Assembly (NCBI GenBank): GCA_029546925.1
Contig: JAKPQM010000033.1
Span: 1 to 62,045 of the forward strand
Length of the DNA stretch: 62,045 nt
DNA from: Actinomycetes bacterium
GTDB taxonomy: Bacteria > Actinomycetota > Coriobacteriia > Coriobacteriales > Atopobiaceae
Reading direction: 5' to 3'
In this document: in pieces, positions 32,602 through 40,720 of the stretch
How positions within the stretch are numbered: position 1 is the stretch's first letter
Layout: the number at the start of each line of letters is the position of its first letter
Position numbers and translations under genes: made by a program
The notes under the pieces: generated by a model
What the model was told of the DNA's origin: nothing
The model's input: the letters and a program-made list of their open reading frames with translations, nothing else
Database searches by the model: none

Positions 32602-35505
32602 CTAGATCGCGTCGGCGCGCAGGGCCTCGACCACGTTCAGGGCATGGCTCCTCCGCAGCGCATAGATGACGGAGATGCCGAGCACGGCGGCTACACCGAG
32701 CGTCGCCCCGAGCGCATGCATCCAGGGATAGGCGAAAGCGATGTCTCCGAAAGCCACCCCTAAGCCCAGGTAGAGGAACCATGCCGGGACGAAGGAGAGC
32801 ACAAGGCCCCAGATGAGCCCGCGCAGCGCGTAATGGGCGCATTCGAGCAGAAGCATCTTGGCGAAATCGCCCGCGCCCATGCCGCATGCCTGCAGCACCG
32901 CGAACTCCCTGGTTCGCAGGATGATGTTGTTCGAGAGCGTGTTGAAGACGTTCGCGATAGCGATGAGCATGGTGATGAACGCGAAGAGGAAGATGAAGGT
33001 GTTGATCATGTTGATCACGGCGCGCATGCCGGCCGCGCCGTAGGCGATGTTGTCGAAGTACACGGTTATGCCGAGGTCATCGGCAAGGTTTCGCAGCGTG
33101 TCCTGTACCGCACGCGGGTCGAGATCGGGCGAGGTGAGCGCATAGCCCACGTTGGTCCGGATCTCGCCGCGCATCTTCGTGAAGACGGGACTCGCATCGA
33201 GGCTCTCCGCAGGCAGGACGATGGTGGGAAAGGTCAGGTACGGGGCGACATCCAGGAGGATGGGCGCCGCCTCGTCGACCAGATCGACCACGTGGTACTC
33301 CTCCGCGATGACACCCGTCTCCGTAAGGGAGAAGAGCTCCTGCCCTCCGCTTGAGCGGTGATCCTCATCCAAGCTCGCCATCGATGCGAGCGGTGTCCCG
33401 TTCGCATCGAGCACGATACCGATGGCGAAGTAGCCTTCACGTGAAGGTGTCGAGTAGAGCGTGACGGCACCCGCATCCGCATAGGGGGCAACCGTGAGAA
33501 AGCGCCCCGCGTCCGAGGTCTCGTAGCGGTTGATCAGAAGGGCGTTGCCGTGCTCCGGGGCCGTGTCGCTCATCTGGGCCCAAGTGGCGTCATCAACGAA
33601 GATGACAAACGGCGCGAGGGCAGCCGAGCCGTCGCGGTAGACACCCTGCCAGAGCCGCCCATCCGCCCCATCGGGATCGGGAGCGGCGTAGTCGCTGGTT
33701 GCGCGGGAAGCGGGATCGATGATGCCGGCGGGGAAGGTCGCGTATGCGAAGATCCTGCTGTAGGAGCCCACACAGGCCACTTCTCCGAGCTCCTGCGCGG
33801 CACCCATGAAGCTGTCGACCGAGGCGCGCATACGGTTCTCGTCCACGTCGCCCTCGGCATCGGGGGAGAAGACGGCGTAGATATCTGCCGGGCTATCCGC
33901 ACCGTATGCGATACCTGCGGCACCTGTGAAGGGGGAGAGCGAGATACCGATGCTTCCCGAGAACACGAGCAGAAGGAAGCTCACGGCGAGACTCGCCACC
34001 ACGATACGGCCCTTGGAGCTCGAGCGCGAGAGGTTGCGCGTGGTGAGCAGGCCCGCTATGCCGAAGAGCCGCTCGCGCAGGTCCGAGGTTTCGGCGATTG
34101 CGATATCCGTGCGCTGTCTGCGCTCGAGGCGTCTTCTCGTGCGGCGATCGAGCTTGACGTCTTTCGCCTGGCGCAAAGCGTCGATGGCCGAGACGCGTCC
34201 GGCGCGCAGCGCGGGGACCCATGCGCTCACGAGCAGGACGAGGCATGAGAGTCCTATGGTGAGGGAGACCGTGAGCGGGCGGACCACGACGGACACGGAT
34301 CCGCCTGCGAGAGCGACCTCGAATATGTATTCGAAGGCGTCGGTCGTGGCGCTGAGCGTCGCGGCGACACCGGCGATCCCGAGGAGGATGCCCAAGGGGA
34401 TTCCGATCGCCCCGAGGACGAGCGCCTCGATGAAGACGGTGCGCCTCAGCTGACGGCGCGATGCTCCAAGGGATGAGAGCAGGCCGAACTGGCGCGTCCG
34501 CTCGGCAACCGAGATGGCGAACGAATTGTAGATGAGCGACACGGCAGCGACGATAACGACTGCGGCGAGCGTCCCCGCCATGATCATGAGGCTCTCGCTG
34601 ACGGCAGAGCTGATATCTATGCCTTGGTAGATGAGGAGATCAGCGTGCAGGGAGTAGCTGTCTTCCCCAAGGATCGCCCCGATCCAGTCTTGGATGTCGC
34701 CTTTGAACGGCAGCCCCTGCGTGTCGATCCAAACCGCCGTATGGATGGCGCCCGGCGCATCCGCAGCGGTCAGTGCGATGAGAGTGTACTCGCCTTCGGC
34801 GAAGTCATTCCTGGTGAAGCCCTGGTCGCGGTAGAAGCCCGTGATGCGGTAGCTCCGCGCGCGGACATCCCGGAGCGCCTCGCTTTGGCCGTAGCGTCCG
34901 TACGTCGAATCCTGGTAGTCGTGCATGAAGTTGAGGCGCTCGCCGCCTTCGCCGAAGCGGGTGCCGAGGGGAAGCTCGATCGTGGATCCCACGGCAAGCG
35001 CACCTGCAGAGGAGGCGTAGCCTTCGGCATCTTCGGGAGCGGAGAGCTCGACGCCCTTGAGCGAGATCGGGAGCATGATCTCATCTGCTGTGCTCGGGGC
35101 GCTGCCTTCGAGGATCTCGGGCATGATCGCGAGGCCGAGCGCCTCCTCCTCGTTGCCGGCGATGATGCGCGGCAGGGTCCGCACGGTGATATAGGGGTAG
35201 GTCCCGTCCCTTCGCCCGTCGTCCAGAAAGCGGGAGCTGCCGAGCTCGGATGAGGCGATGGCGCTCCTCACATGCTCGTCGGAGGAAAGGCGCTCTTCCA
35301 CACCCTCGCCGACCGAGGGGGCGAAGACCTGCCAAGAACCCTCGGTCGCCTCGACGCGCTCGAGCAGGGCGCCCTCGAGGCTCGTGACCGTGGTGAATAC
35401 CGCCATCATGAGCGCCGTCGAGAGCACGACGCCGATGACGGAGACGATGGTGCGCGTACGGTTGCGCGTGAGCGAGCGCCGTGTGAAGCTGCCGAGTATG
35501 CTCAT
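32602..35505 (-). CDS. FtsX-like ABC transporter permease (two-FtsX-domain, MacB/Bce-type)
   Basis: 967-residue permease. It has an N-terminal helix (RTIVSVIGVVLSTALMMAVF), a large extracellular domain, a first FtsX core (VSLIYNSFAISVAERTRQFG), a second extracellular domain of about 300 residues and a C-terminal FtsX core (IANVFNTLSNNIILRTREFA). Such proteins expel or detach peptides and lipids at the membrane. Downstream of its dedicated ATPase and a two-component system, a role in antimicrobial-peptide or envelope stress is likely. ATG at 35505 has GGAGGG upstream; a GTG three codons earlier overlaps the ATPase stop. Confidence 0.9.
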   Translation of the reverse strand: MSILGSFTRRSLTRNRTRTIVSVIGVVLSTALMMAVFTTVTSLEGALLERVEATEGSWQVFAPSVGEGVEERLSSDEHVRSAIASSELGSSRFLDDGRRDGTYPYITVRTLPRIIAGNEEEALGLAIMPEILEGSAPSTADEIMLPISLKGVELSAPEDAEGYASSAGALAVGSTIELPLGTRFGEGGERLNFMHDYQDSTYGRYGQSEALRDVRARSYRITGFYRDQGFTRNDFAEGEYTLIALTAADAPGAIHTAVWIDTQGLPFKGDIQDWIGAILGEDSYSLHADLLIYQGIDISSAVSESLMIMAGTLAAVVIVAAVSLIYNSFAISVAERTRQFGLLSSLGASRRQLRRTVFIEALVLGAIGIPLGILLGIAGVAATLSATTDAFEYIFEVALAGGSVSVVVRPLTVSLTIGLSCLVLLVSAWVPALRAGRVSAIDALRQAKDVKLDRRTRRRLERRQRTDIAIAETSDLRERLFGIAGLLTTRNLSRSSSKGRIVVASLAVSFLLLVFSGSIGISLSPFTGAAGIAYGADSPADIYAVFSPDAEGDVDENRMRASVDSFMGAAQELGEVACVGSYSRIFAYATFPAGIIDPASRATSDYAAPDPDGADGRLWQGVYRDGSAALAPFVIFVDDATWAQMSDTAPEHGNALLINRYETSDAGRFLTVAPYADAGAVTLYSTPSREGYFAIGIVLDANGTPLASMASLDEDHRSSGGQELFSLTETGVIAEEYHVVDLVDEAAPILLDVAPYLTFPTIVLPAESLDASPVFTKMRGEIRTNVGYALTSPDLDPRAVQDTLRNLADDLGITVYFDNIAYGAAGMRAVINMINTFIFLFAFITMLIAIANVFNTLSNNIILRTREFAVLQACGMGAGDFAKMLLLECAHYALRGLIWGLVLSFVPAWFLYLGLGVAFGDIAFAYPWMHALGATLGVAAVLGISVIYALRRSHALNVVEALRADAI

Positions 35506-35510
35506 GGCGC

Positions 35511-36191
35511 TCACGCCCTCCGCTCGTCGGCGACGATGCGGCCGTCCTCGAGGGCGATGACGCGACTCGCCATGAGGGCGATATCCTCGTCATGGGTGAT
35601 GACGATGAGGGTCTGGCGCAGGTCGCGGTTGGAGGCGCAGAGCAGCCCCATGATCTCGGCGGAGTTCTTGGAGTCGAGGTTGCCGGTGGGCTCGTCGGCG
35701 AGCACGATGGAAGGCGCGTTCATGAGCGCCCGCCCTATGGCCACGCGCTGCTGCTGCCCGCCCGAGAGCTGGTTGGGGAGATGGTGCTCGCGTCCCTCGA
35801 GATTGAGCGAGCGGAGCAGCGCCTCAAGGCGCGCCCCGCTGACCTCGCGGCCGTCGAGGCGCACGGGAAGCGTCATGTTCTCCACGACGTCGAGCACGGG
35901 GATGAGGTTGTAGAACTGGTAGACCAGGCCTACCTCGCGGCGTCTGAATATGGCGAGCTGCTCGTCGTTGCGCTCGAAGATGTCCTCGCCGTTCATGCGG
36001 ACGGTTCCCGACGTGGGGCGGTCGACGCCGCCGATGAGGTGCATGAGCGTGGATTTGCCCGAGCCCGATGCGCCCACGATGGCGATGAAGTCGCCCGCTT
36101 GGACGGTGAAGCTCACATCGTCGAGCGCGTGCGTGGCCGCCTCGCCCGCTCCGTAGACCTTCGTCAGGTGCTCGATCGAGAGGATATCCAT
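35511..36191 (-). CDS. ABC transporter ATP-binding protein (LolD/MacB/BceA type)
   Basis: 226-residue ATPase paired with the FtsX permease. Walker A GASGSGKST, Q-loop VYQFYNLIPVLDV, signature LSGGQQQRVAIGRAL, Walker B VLADEPTGNLDS and switch VITHDEDIA are all canonical for the MacB-like class. ATG at 36191 is preceded by AGGAGAA; the longer frame upstream is non-coding. It is separated from the kinase gene by 99 bp that carry direct repeats and an inverted repeat. Confidence 0.94.
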   Translation of the reverse strand: MDILSIEHLTKVYGAGEAATHALDDVSFTVQAGDFIAIVGASGSGKSTLMHLIGGVDRPTSGTVRMNGEDIFERNDEQLAIFRRREVGLVYQFYNLIPVLDVVENMTLPVRLDGREVSGARLEALLRSLNLEGREHHLPNQLSGGQQQRVAIGRALMNAPSIVLADEPTGNLDSKNSAEIMGLLCASNRDLRQTLIVITHDEDIALMASRVIALEDGRIVADERRA

Positions 36192-36268
36192 ATCTGCTTC
36201 TCCTTTAAGCTCGCGTGCGGTTCTTCGCACCCTGCAAGCCATGATGGGCGGCCCAGCTTGCGCCTACG

Positions 36269-36294
36269 TGACGCGCGCATGACGCTTCTGTCAT
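36269..36294 (-). promoter_or_regulatory. Candidate response-regulator binding repeats upstream of the ABC genes
   Basis: On the plus strand TGACGC occurs at 36269-36274 and 36280-36285, an 11-bp pitch, and overlaps the inverted repeat ATGAC-N6-GTCAT (36279-36294). OmpR-type regulators usually bind direct repeats one helical turn apart. It lies upstream of the ATPase gene and downstream of the sensor, where autoinduction of a Bce-type exporter would act. Confidence 0.4.
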
Positions 36295-37319
36295 ACAAGC
36301 ACCTTGAAGAAGGCGATGTCGAAGCGGGCGCCGGTGACGATTCCCTGGGGAGAGCGGGCGTTGGAGGCGCTGATCTGCCCGCCTTGTCCCCTGATGAGCG
36401 CGCGTGCGAGCGAGAGCCCGATGCCGAAACCCTGGGGCTCGGCCTCGTTCTGCCCGGTGCAACCGCGGTAGAAACGCTCGAAGATATGGGGCAGGTCCTC
36501 GTCGGCGATGCCGGGGCCGGTATCCTCCACGCGGATACGGCAGGCAAGGGCGTCCTCGCTTGCCGTCACCCTGACGCGCCCGCCTCGAGGCGTGTGCTCG
36601 AGGCAGTTCTTGAGGATGTTCGTGAGCGCCTCGCGCGTCCACGATGGGTCTCCCTCGAATGCGACGCTCGGCGCCACGCTGCTTGCGAAGGAGACCCCCT
36701 TGAGGTCGAACGGCACGGCGAGCGGATCGAAAGCTGCGGCAACGAGGGAGGCGGCGCCCACGCTCTGGCGCGTGAGCTCGACGCTTCCCGAATCGAGGCG
36801 AGCGAGTTTCAAGAGCGACGAGACGAGCCACTGGATCTGCTCGAGCGAAGACTCGCTCTTGCGCAGGCGCTCGCGCAGCTCGGGCGTGGGGGCGCGCGTG
36901 CGTGCGAGCTCGAGCTCGAGCACGAGCGAGGTAAGGGGGGTGCGGATCTGGTGGGAGATGTCGGCGAGCGCGTCGGCGAGCGCGTCCCTCTCGCGCCCCA
37001 GATCCTCGTTGGCGATGGAGAGCTGTGCGATGGTCTTGCCGACAACGCTCGTGAGGATGGCAAGCTCTCCCTCGCTCATGTCGGCGAAGGAGACGGTGCG
37101 CCTGCCCTCGAGCGCCTCCTCGATGCGCCGGGACAGGCGTGCGAGCGCTCGGACGCGCACGGCGGACACGGTGAGGAACAGCGCCGCGAGGACGAGGCCG
37201 AGCACAGCCACGGTGCCTGCGGCCTCGACGCCTCCGGTGGGAAGCGCCATCGCGCTTGCGACGGCAACCGCTGCGAGGCTTGCGGCGAGCTGGATGAGAA
37301 GGCTCCGGTTCCTGAGCAT
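36291..37319 (-). CDS. Sensor histidine kinase
   Basis: 342-residue membrane kinase. Two N-terminal helices with almost no extracellular loop (LLIQLAASLAAVAVASAMAL and VLGLVLAALFLTVSAV) lead to the H-box DISHQIRTPLTSL, N-box NILKNCLEHTPRGG, G1 DTGPGIADEDL, F-box FERFYRG and G2 GFGIGLSLARAL. The minimal sensor resembles intramembrane-sensing kinases that work with peptide ABC exporters. It begins two bases after the regulator stop. No ligand can be assigned. Confidence 0.93.
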   Translation of the reverse strand: MLRNRSLLIQLAASLAAVAVASAMALPTGGVEAAGTVAVLGLVLAALFLTVSAVRVRALARLSRRIEEALEGRRTVSFADMSEGELAILTSVVGKTIAQLSIANEDLGRERDALADALADISHQIRTPLTSLVLELELARTRAPTPELRERLRKSESSLEQIQWLVSSLLKLARLDSGSVELTRQSVGAASLVAAAFDPLAVPFDLKGVSFASSVAPSVAFEGDPSWTREALTNILKNCLEHTPRGGRVRVTASEDALACRIRVEDTGPGIADEDLPHIFERFYRGCTGQNEAEPQGFGIGLSLARALIRGQGGQISASNARSPQGIVTGARFDIAFFKVLV

Positions 37320-37320
37320 G

Positions 37321-37992
37321 CTAGCCGGCTGTCCGGTAGCCCAGGCCGCGCACTGTGGAGATGAGCACGGGATTGGCGGAATCGTCCTCGATCTTGTCGC
37401 GTAAGCGCTTGACGTAGACCGAGAGCGTGTTGTCCTCGACATAGGCGCCCGCATCCTCCCAAAGGGCCTCGCGCATCATCTCGCGCGTGACCACACGTCC
37501 GGGGTTGGATGCGAAGAGCAGAAGCAGGCGGTACTCGATAGCGGAGAGCTCGAGTGTGGTGCCGTCCTTGGCGGCGACCCCGCGGACCGCATCCACGCTC
37601 ACCGGGCCGAGGTGCAGGAGCTGCTCGGCGGGCTGGCGACGGCGCAGGACAGCCTGCATGCGGGCGATGAGCTCGCGCGGGCGGAAGGGCTTGGCGATAT
37701 AGTCGTCGGCACCCATGGAGAGGCCCGCGACGGTCGAGAACTCATCATCGGAGGCCGTGAGGAAGATGACGCCGGTCGAGGGGGAGGTCTTCTTGAGGGC
37801 GCTCACCACGGCGAAACCGTTTCCCTGGGCAAGCGTGATATCGACGAGCGCCAGATCGGCGGAGAAGGTTTCCGCCGCTGCGATGGCGTCGTCCTGCGTG
37901 CGCGCGGAAACGACCTCGTAGCCCTCGTGTGCGAGCAGCTCGCTGAGGTTTCGGATGATGGTACGGTCATCCTCGACAAGAAGAACGCGCAT
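37321..37992 (-). CDS. OmpR-family response regulator
   Basis: 223-residue regulator. Receiver domain: acidic pair in LLVEDD, phospho-acceptor Asp in LALVDITL, Thr/Lys switch in FLTAS and YIAKPFRP. The C-terminal winged helix has EDNTLSVYVKRLRDKIED and the final beta-wing STVRGLGYR. ATG at 37992 fits MRVLLVEDD and has GGAGG upstream; the extended frame is not used. It is first in a four-gene unit with the kinase and ABC exporter, and divergent from the HEYGH protein. Confidence 0.94.
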   Translation of the reverse strand: MRVLLVEDDRTIIRNLSELLAHEGYEVVSARTQDDAIAAAETFSADLALVDITLAQGNGFAVVSALKKTSPSTGVIFLTASDDEFSTVAGLSMGADDYIAKPFRPRELIARMQAVLRRRQPAEQLLHLGPVSVDAVRGVAAKDGTTLELSAIEYRLLLLFASNPGRVVTREMMREALWEDAGAYVEDNTLSVYVKRLRDKIEDDSANPVLISTVRGLGYRTAG

Positions 37993-38013
37993 CACACCGC
38001 CTCCCGATGAGCT

Positions 38014-38019
38014 TATACT
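38014..38019 (+). promoter_or_regulatory. -10 element of a probably leaderless transcript
   Basis: TATACT ends seven bases before the ATG at 38027, and ATCACA (37991-37996, 4 of 6 matches to TTGACA) lies exactly 17 bp upstream. No Shine-Dalgarno is present. The mRNA should therefore start at or within a base of the start codon. Confidence 0.55.
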
Positions 38020-38026
38020 TGCAACC

Positions 38027-38491
38027 ATGTCGAGTGTAGCGAAAACGATGGTGTTCTGCCTTGTGCAACTCGTGTGGGGCTTCCCCCAGACGCTTGCAGG
38101 ATTCATCATGTTCACGCTGGTGCCGGGCGATAAAAGCGAGCGCTTCCGTTGCGCCTTCGTGACAAAATGGTCATCTCCGCGCGGGCTCTCCCTCGGTCCG
38201 TTCATCTTCGTGCCCGATTACGAGCGCGCTGCGGCGCCTTTTGCGCGCGCACCTCTGGCCCTGCGTGCCGAGCGCCTGCGTGTGCACGAGTACGGCCACT
38301 GCATCCAATCGCTCATCTTCGGCCCGCTCTATCTGCCGTTCTTCGCCATCCCCTCGATGATCTGGGCGGGCTTGCCCGCGCTCGCGCGCCTGCGTTCGTC
38401 GCGCGCCTTGCCGTATCACCGCTTCTACACCGAATCGTTCGCCAATTGGCTGGGGGAACGCGTTACCGGCAAGGAGGCGCTACGCGGCTAG
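38027..38491 (+). CDS. Membrane protein with HEYGH metalloprotease-like motif
   Basis: 154-residue protein that I cannot place in a named family. It has an N-terminal hydrophobic segment (MVFCLVQLVWGFPQTLAGFI), a soluble stretch with FIFVPDY, then the zinc-protease-like RVHEYGHCIQSLIFGPLYLP entering a second hydrophobic span, and a C-terminal YHRFYTESFANWLG. HExxH-type chemistry normally needs H-E-x-x-H; here the order is H-E-Y-G-H, which fits, and a distant E in FYTE could be the third ligand. The ATG at 38027 lacks a ribosome site but matches a leaderless promoter. Confidence 0.7.
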   Translation: MSSVAKTMVFCLVQLVWGFPQTLAGFIMFTLVPGDKSERFRCAFVTKWSSPRGLSLGPFIFVPDYERAAAPFARAPLALRAERLRVHEYGHCIQSLIFGPLYLPFFAIPSMIWAGLPALARLRSSRALPYHRFYTESFANWLGERVTGKEALRG

Positions 38492-38940
38492 CCCCTCTCC
38501 GCGTCTTCTGCGGTAAGCGTGGTGACGAGCTTGCCCAAGGTGAGCGCGAGCGACTGGAGCTCGGCATCGGAGATATCCGAGAAAAGCCTCGCCGTCGCAT
38601 CTGCAACCGATGGCGCATGCTTTCGCATGCAGTTTTTGCCCTTGCGGGTGATCTTGACGTTCAAGGCGCGCGCGTCGAAGCGCGAGACCGAGGTCTCGAC
38701 ATAGCCCTTGTCTTCGAGCTGCTCGATGATCTTGCGCGCGTTCTGGCGCGTTGTTCCGATGAATTGGGCAACATCGTGCACGCTCTTCTCGAGCGATTCC
38801 ATGCGGTCGATCATCATGAGGAAGAACCACTGCTTGTAGGTGATGCCCGAAAGCTCGATGTCGATAGCGGCGGCCATGCGGTTCGAGATGAGGGATGTGG
38901 TGCCGAAGACGTACTGCTCGATGCTTGCGCGTTGCGGCAT
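38488..38940 (-). CDS. MarR-family transcriptional regulator
   Basis: 150-residue winged-helix dimer. The recognition region DVAQFIGTTRQNARKIIEQLEDKGYVE and wing DARALNVKITRKGK are clear. Its stop shares the CTAG tetramer with the convergent HEYGH gene's stop. Its own promoter contains a palindrome, so autoregulation is likely. The ligand and target genes are unknown; the neighbouring M20 peptidase and HEYGH protein are candidates by position. Confidence 0.9.
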   Translation of the reverse strand: MPQRASIEQYVFGTTSLISNRMAAAIDIELSGITYKQWFFLMMIDRMESLEKSVHDVAQFIGTTRQNARKIIEQLEDKGYVETSVSRFDARALNVKITRKGKNCMRKHAPSVADATARLFSDISDAELQSLALTLGKLVTTLTAEDAERG

Positions 38941-38978
38941 GCTCGCTCCGTTTCGTGTGCGTAGGCGTATCGCCTCCT

Positions 38979-39007
38979 ACTATAGGCAAGATATTGCCCT
39001 GCGGCAA
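38979..39007 (-). promoter_or_regulatory. marR promoter with GGCAATATCTTGCC operator in the spacer
   Basis: On the minus strand TTGCCG (39002-39007), 17 bp, TATAGT (38979-38984). The 14-bp near-palindrome 38985-38998 (GGCAAGATATTGCC on plus) fills the spacer beside the -10, the usual place for a MarR repressor to block polymerase. GGAGG lies just after the -10. Confidence 0.65.
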
Positions 39008-39060
39008 GGATGCCCGGCGGCAGATCTTGGACTTATTGCAGCAGGTGCTCCACCCTATTA

Positions 39061-39083
39061 TGCACATACATGTGTTATGTGCA
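39061..39083. repeat. Perfect inverted repeat TGCACATA-N7-TATGTGCA
   Basis: Eight-base perfect arms around CATGTGT in the 302-bp gap 38941-39242. It may be a regulatory site or the end-hairpin of the M20 gene, which stops 160 bp away. The rest of this gap beyond the marR promoter shows nothing I recognise. Confidence 0.5.
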
Positions 39084-39242
39084 CCGCCTATCCGGGCGCT
39101 GGGGAGGCAGCAATGAGTGCCATGTTGCCAATGCGGGTGGCTGGCTGGTCATTTGGCGCACGGATGACGGTAGAGCCTATTTCCAGCGAACGGGATCGCA
39201 TGACGAATTATTCAGGTAGTCTTATCGAAGAGAACCGCGCCC

Positions 39243-40367
39243 TTACGCGCACACCAGCCGCTCCATCAGCTCGAGTGCGCAGTCGATGCCCGGCGCCAGG
39301 CTTGCCGCCTCGACCCACTCCCCCCGCGTGTGCGCGCCGCCGCCGCGGATCACGCCCACGGTAGCTGCGGGGATGCCCAGCGAGAGGGGGACGTTGGCAT
39401 CGGTCGATGACGAGCTGCGCAGCGCCCTCTCGCCGAGCGTCCGCTCCACCGCATCCTCGCAGATCCCGACCAGCGCCTCCTGCGCGTCTTCTGCTATCGG
39501 CCCCTCTCCGGGGCGCTCGCCCAGCAGCTCGAGCTCGAAACGCACATCGCCCATCGTTGAGCGCTCTACCAGCTCCTCCAAGCGCTCGCGCATGATTGCG
39601 AGGCACTGCTCCGAAACGGAGCGGTACTCGATCAGCGCCTCCGCATGCTGGGCGATGGAATTGATCGCGGTGCCGCCCTCGATACGGCCCGCATTGACGG
39701 TGACCAGTTCCACGCGGGGCCTCTCAAGCGTATAGAAATCGCAGATGAATGCGCTCATCCGCTCGATGGCGTTGGGCGTGCCGAAATTCGCGTAGCTGTG
39801 GCCTCCCGGGGTTGCGCAGGAAATGCGCCAGCGGTGCGAGCCCACGGGTCGCGTGACCACATGCGGCATATAGCCGTCGAGCGAGATGAACGCGGAGACC
39901 CGATCCGCCACGCGCGAGAAGAGCGCCTTGGTGCCCTTGAGGTTGCCGAGACCCTCTTCGCAGGAATTGGCGACCACCATGAGGGAGCGCCTCGGCTCAA
40001 GCTCGCCCGCTGTGATGCGGCGCAGCAGCTCACGGTAGGCGAGGAGCAGGCACACGAGATTCGCGGTGTCATCGCCTACGCCGGGCGCGCAGATGCGCCC
40101 GTCCTTCTCGTAGAGGGGGAGCGGCTCGGTATCGGAAAAGACCGTATCGGTGTGGGCTGCGAAGACCGCGATCGGATCGAATGCATCTGCGGCATAGAGG
40201 CTGATCACGTTGAGTGCATCGTCGATCTCGGCGCCGATGCCCTGATCGGCAAGCCAAGCGCGGATGAATTCTGCACGCTTGCCCTCATGATGGCTGGGGG
40301 CGGGGATGCGTGCCAGGGTGACGAGAAGGTCGTGCGCCTCGTGCGCGATGCTCGATCCGTAACCCAT
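39243..40367 (-). CDS. M20-family metallopeptidase
   Basis: 374-residue zinc hydrolase related to peptidase T, acetylornithine deacetylase and PepV. Metal ligands are visible: AAHTDTV (H72, D74 catalytic), GVGDDTANLV (bridging Asp), NSCEEGLGN (catalytic/metal Glu pair), ISLDG and the C-terminal GGGAHTRGE. A dimerisation/lid domain with PGGHSYANFG follows the first half. Start set at the ATG at 40367 (GGGGAG upstream); an ATG eight codons earlier is possible. The substrate is probably a small peptide or acyl amino acid. It is divergent from the lysine riboswitch. Confidence 0.87.
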   Translation of the reverse strand: MGYGSSIAHEAHDLLVTLARIPAPSHHEGKRAEFIRAWLADQGIGAEIDDALNVISLYAADAFDPIAVFAAHTDTVFSDTEPLPLYEKDGRICAPGVGDDTANLVCLLLAYRELLRRITAGELEPRRSLMVVANSCEEGLGNLKGTKALFSRVADRVSAFISLDGYMPHVVTRPVGSHRWRISCATPGGHSYANFGTPNAIERMSAFICDFYTLERPRVELVTVNAGRIEGGTAINSIAQHAEALIEYRSVSEQCLAIMRERLEELVERSTMGDVRFELELLGERPGEGPIAEDAQEALVGICEDAVERTLGERALRSSSSTDANVPLSLGIPAATVGVIRGGGAHTRGEWVEAASLAPGIDCALELMERLVCA

Positions 40368-40447
40368 GGCGCTCCCCGGACGCAGCCTCATCGTCCACCC
40401 ATTATGCCGCAAGGCGATCCTTTCTGTTACGAGATGGCTACAGCCCA

Positions 40448-40477
40448 TTGCATCTAGCCTGGGCCGGGCTCTACGAT
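40448..40477 (+). promoter_or_regulatory. lysA promoter
   Basis: TTGCAT (40448-40453), 18 bp, TACGAT (40472-40477). Transcription would begin near 40484, exactly at the 5' edge of the lysine riboswitch P1 helix. Confidence 0.65.
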
Positions 40478-40483
40478 GCTTGG

Positions 40484-40641
40484 TAGATAGAGGAGCGAGC
40501 ATGAAGACGCTCGGGGGAGCCGGCAGGCGCAGATCCCAAGCCGAGGCAAGGTTCGCCGAATCTTCCTGCCGGGCGCGGCAGGGGGGTGGGCTCGCGGGAA
40601 AGACCCACGGGACTGTCTGCAGACGCAGGTGCGCTATCTTA
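40484..40641 (+). promoter_or_regulatory. Lysine riboswitch (L-box)
   Basis: P1 pairs AGATAG (40485-40490) with CTATCT (40634-40639). Between them are the conserved L-box landmarks AGAGGAGCG (40489-40497), GCCGAA (near 40555) and GGGAAAGACCC followed by ACTGT (near 40600-40617). The terminator at 40673 supplies the expression platform. High lysine should favour P1 and termination ahead of lysA. Confidence 0.88.
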
Positions 40642-40672
40642 GAGGATACGGGTTCTCTCGGGGACCATGAGG

Positions 40673-40702
40673 CCGATAAGCTGCGCAGCTTATCGGTTTT
40701 TT
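40673..40702 (+). terminator. Intrinsic terminator in the lysA leader (attenuator)
   Basis: A perfect 11-bp stem, CCGATAAGCTG / CAGCTTATCGG, with a minimal two-base centre is followed by six Ts (40697-40702). It ends about 10 bp before the lysA ribosome site, so any lysA transcript must read through it. It is the expression platform of the lysine riboswitch. Confidence 0.92.
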
Positions 40703-40720
40703 GTTAGAGAGGGGGATGGC

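Noticed and set aside
40673-40702. Plain terminator of an upstream gene rather than an attenuator
   Set aside because: The upstream gene runs on the opposite strand, and a promoter and lysine aptamer lie directly ahead on the plus strand.
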